Assembly: GCA_014695345.1 (NCBI GenBank)
Contig: JACJOC010000058.1
Location: 310,001 to 374,000 of the forward strand
DNA from: Cyanobacteria bacterium FACHB-471
GTDB lineage: Bacteria; Cyanobacteriota; Cyanobacteriia; Elainellales; Elainellaceae
Reading direction: 5' to 3'
Length of the DNA: 64,000 bases
A program made the position numbers and the translations under genes. The notes under the pieces are model-generated. The model made no database searches. It worked only from the letters and a program-made list of their open reading frames with translations, and was not told where the DNA came from. The number at the start of each line of letters is the position of its first letter. Position 1 is the first letter of the stretch. This document shows positions 63,196 to 64,000 of the stretch, piece by piece.

Positions 63196-63717
63196 TCAAA
63201 ATGCCTGTACTTGTGGCCAGGTTGAGACAAGGAAGACCACGACGACAGCGATCGCCAGCACGCCCTGAATCAAGTTACCAATCAGCGAGCCGACGACGAT
63301 GCCAACTCCGGCTTTGACTGCCAGGTTCAGGTCTTTTCGATAGAGATATTCACCGATGATGGCTCCGGCTAGTGGACCAATCAGAATTCCCAACAGTGGG
63401 CCGCCAAACGGCAACGCTGGAAGCAGTCCAAAGAAGCCCAGGAACAAGCCCACGATCGCTCCAATTTGTCCCCACTTGCTCGCTCCTGCTTTTTTTGCGC
63501 CCCAGTAGGTTGCCAGCAGGTCAACGCCAATGCTGAGCAGCAGCACTGTAATCGCGACGGCAATGGGAATCCAGAGTCCTGTAAATCCTTGAGCGAAGCC
63601 CCAGATGGCGATCGCCACTACAATCAGGCTAGTTCCAGGAATGCCAGGAACCACCGCCCCAATCACACCGACAACCATTAGCGCGACCAACGACCAGTAC
63701 AGAACTGCCATTAACAA
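63196..63717 (-). CDS. DUF456 membrane protein
   Basis: 173 aa, strongly hydrophobic with about five helices rich in glycine (GVIGAVVPGIPGTSLIVVAI, GLFLGFFGLLPALPFGGPLL, GPLAGAIIGEYL). This matches DUF456, glycine-zipper-type membrane proteins found in many bacteria, function unknown. It converges with the kinase gene (23 bases). The region upstream, to 63882, has no feature I can support beyond a short palindromic repeat near 63806-63828. Confidence 0.87.
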   Translation of the reverse strand: MLMAVLYWSLVALMVVGVIGAVVPGIPGTSLIVVAIAIWGFAQGFTGLWIPIAVAITVLLLSIGVDLLATYWGAKKAGASKWGQIGAIVGLFLGFFGLLPALPFGGPLLGILIGPLAGAIIGEYLYRKDLNLAVKAGVGIVVGSLIGNLIQGVLAIAVVVVFLVSTWPQVQAF

Positions 63718-63882
63718 TATCTCCTCACTGTGGGTTTGATTGAGTTGAACTTTGGTTAGGAGCGCAACGATGCAGACAAGAATTTAATTAGGGGGTTTGG
63801 GGTAAGGGCGATTCGCGATTCGCCCCTACAAGCGGGTTGAACTTCCACAATCGCGTCTGGATAAGAAGGAATGACGAAGTTA

Positions 63883-64000
63883 CTAGGCTTCAGAGGATAC
63901 TAACGGAGATCGGCTTAGAGTATCTGCCAGCTTATCGGCGATTCCAGCGATCCAGGTTTCGTCTTGCTGCGTGTAGCTTCTGGGGGCATTAGCTGCCAAA
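63883..64000 (-). CDS. C-terminal end of an unidentified protein, 3' part only
   Basis: A minus-strand frame runs from the window edge to a TAG at 63883-63885. The last 39 residues include NAPRSYTQQDETWIAGIADK and LADTLSR. The sequence is coding-like, and its pattern recalls the last helix of a GAF domain or of cofactor-assembly (CCB-type) proteins, but 39 residues are too few to decide. Confidence 0.6.
   Translation of the reverse strand, partial: LAANAPRSYTQQDETWIAGIADKLADTLSRSPLVSSEA

Overview
The window comes from a cyanobacterium, most likely a large-genome filamentous or related type. Three things show this. The HIP1 octamer GCGATCGC occurs throughout. Both photosystems are represented: psaI-psaL, and psbE-F-L-J with rubA and ycf48. 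Several families largely restricted to cyanobacteria and plastids are present (Ycf66, Tic22-like, DUF3318, DUF4332, Ycf52-type acetyltransferase). The genus cannot be fixed from the sequence alone.

Layout. 0-6.3 kb: the end of a receiver-GGDEF protein, a 1198-aa PAS/GAF histidine kinase and an SLH-domain envelope protein. 6.5-20 kb: mainly housekeeping (tsaC/sua5, prmC, Tic22-like, tRNA-Pro, GNAT, ACT protein, M20 amidohydrolase, glycosyltransferase, VOC protein, CHAT-TPR protein, Ycf66). 20-33 kb: subtilase, ileS, a Cache-HAMP-GAF histidine kinase, a Ser/Thr kinase with MORN repeats and an Ap4A phosphorylase-like gene. 33-39 kb: the photosynthesis block. psaI-psaL on the plus strand converges on a long minus-strand run, bioB-bioY-lspA-rubA-ycf48-psbEFLJ, with two hairpin terminators between them. 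39.5-42.4 kb: an Omp85 outer-membrane protein flanked by two copies of a dispersed palindromic repeat, then a small conserved gene behind a leader that appears highly folded.

42.6-55.6 kb is an accessory region and holds the most unusual material. Three sites with attC architecture (43447-43532, 46699-46784, 47407-47478) lie at or just after the stop codons of a methyltransferase, a DUF4231/SLATT-like membrane protein and a LysE exporter. All three genes are on the plus strand, as in integron cassettes; no integrase is visible. Between the first and second sites lie an old-yellow-enzyme reductase, a truncated and frameshifted isochorismatase, and an internally deleted IS5-type element. GCGATCGC is absent for about 3.7 kb here, consistent with foreign DNA. 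Next come an SDR enzyme, a MITE-like palindrome, a divergent DJ-1/LuxR pair, an unrecognised protein, an MFS transporter, a RidA fragment, and a radical SAM gene followed by two unrecognised membrane proteins, the first with an internal duplication.

55.6-64 kb returns to conserved genes: a GAF-PAS-adenylate cyclase, RecD2 helicase, OmpR-type regulator, acetamidase/formamidase-family protein, a RfaE1-like sugar kinase, a DUF456 protein and the end of an unidentified gene. Family calls rest on motifs read by eye. attC, MITE and leader-RNA calls are inferences from base pairing done by hand.
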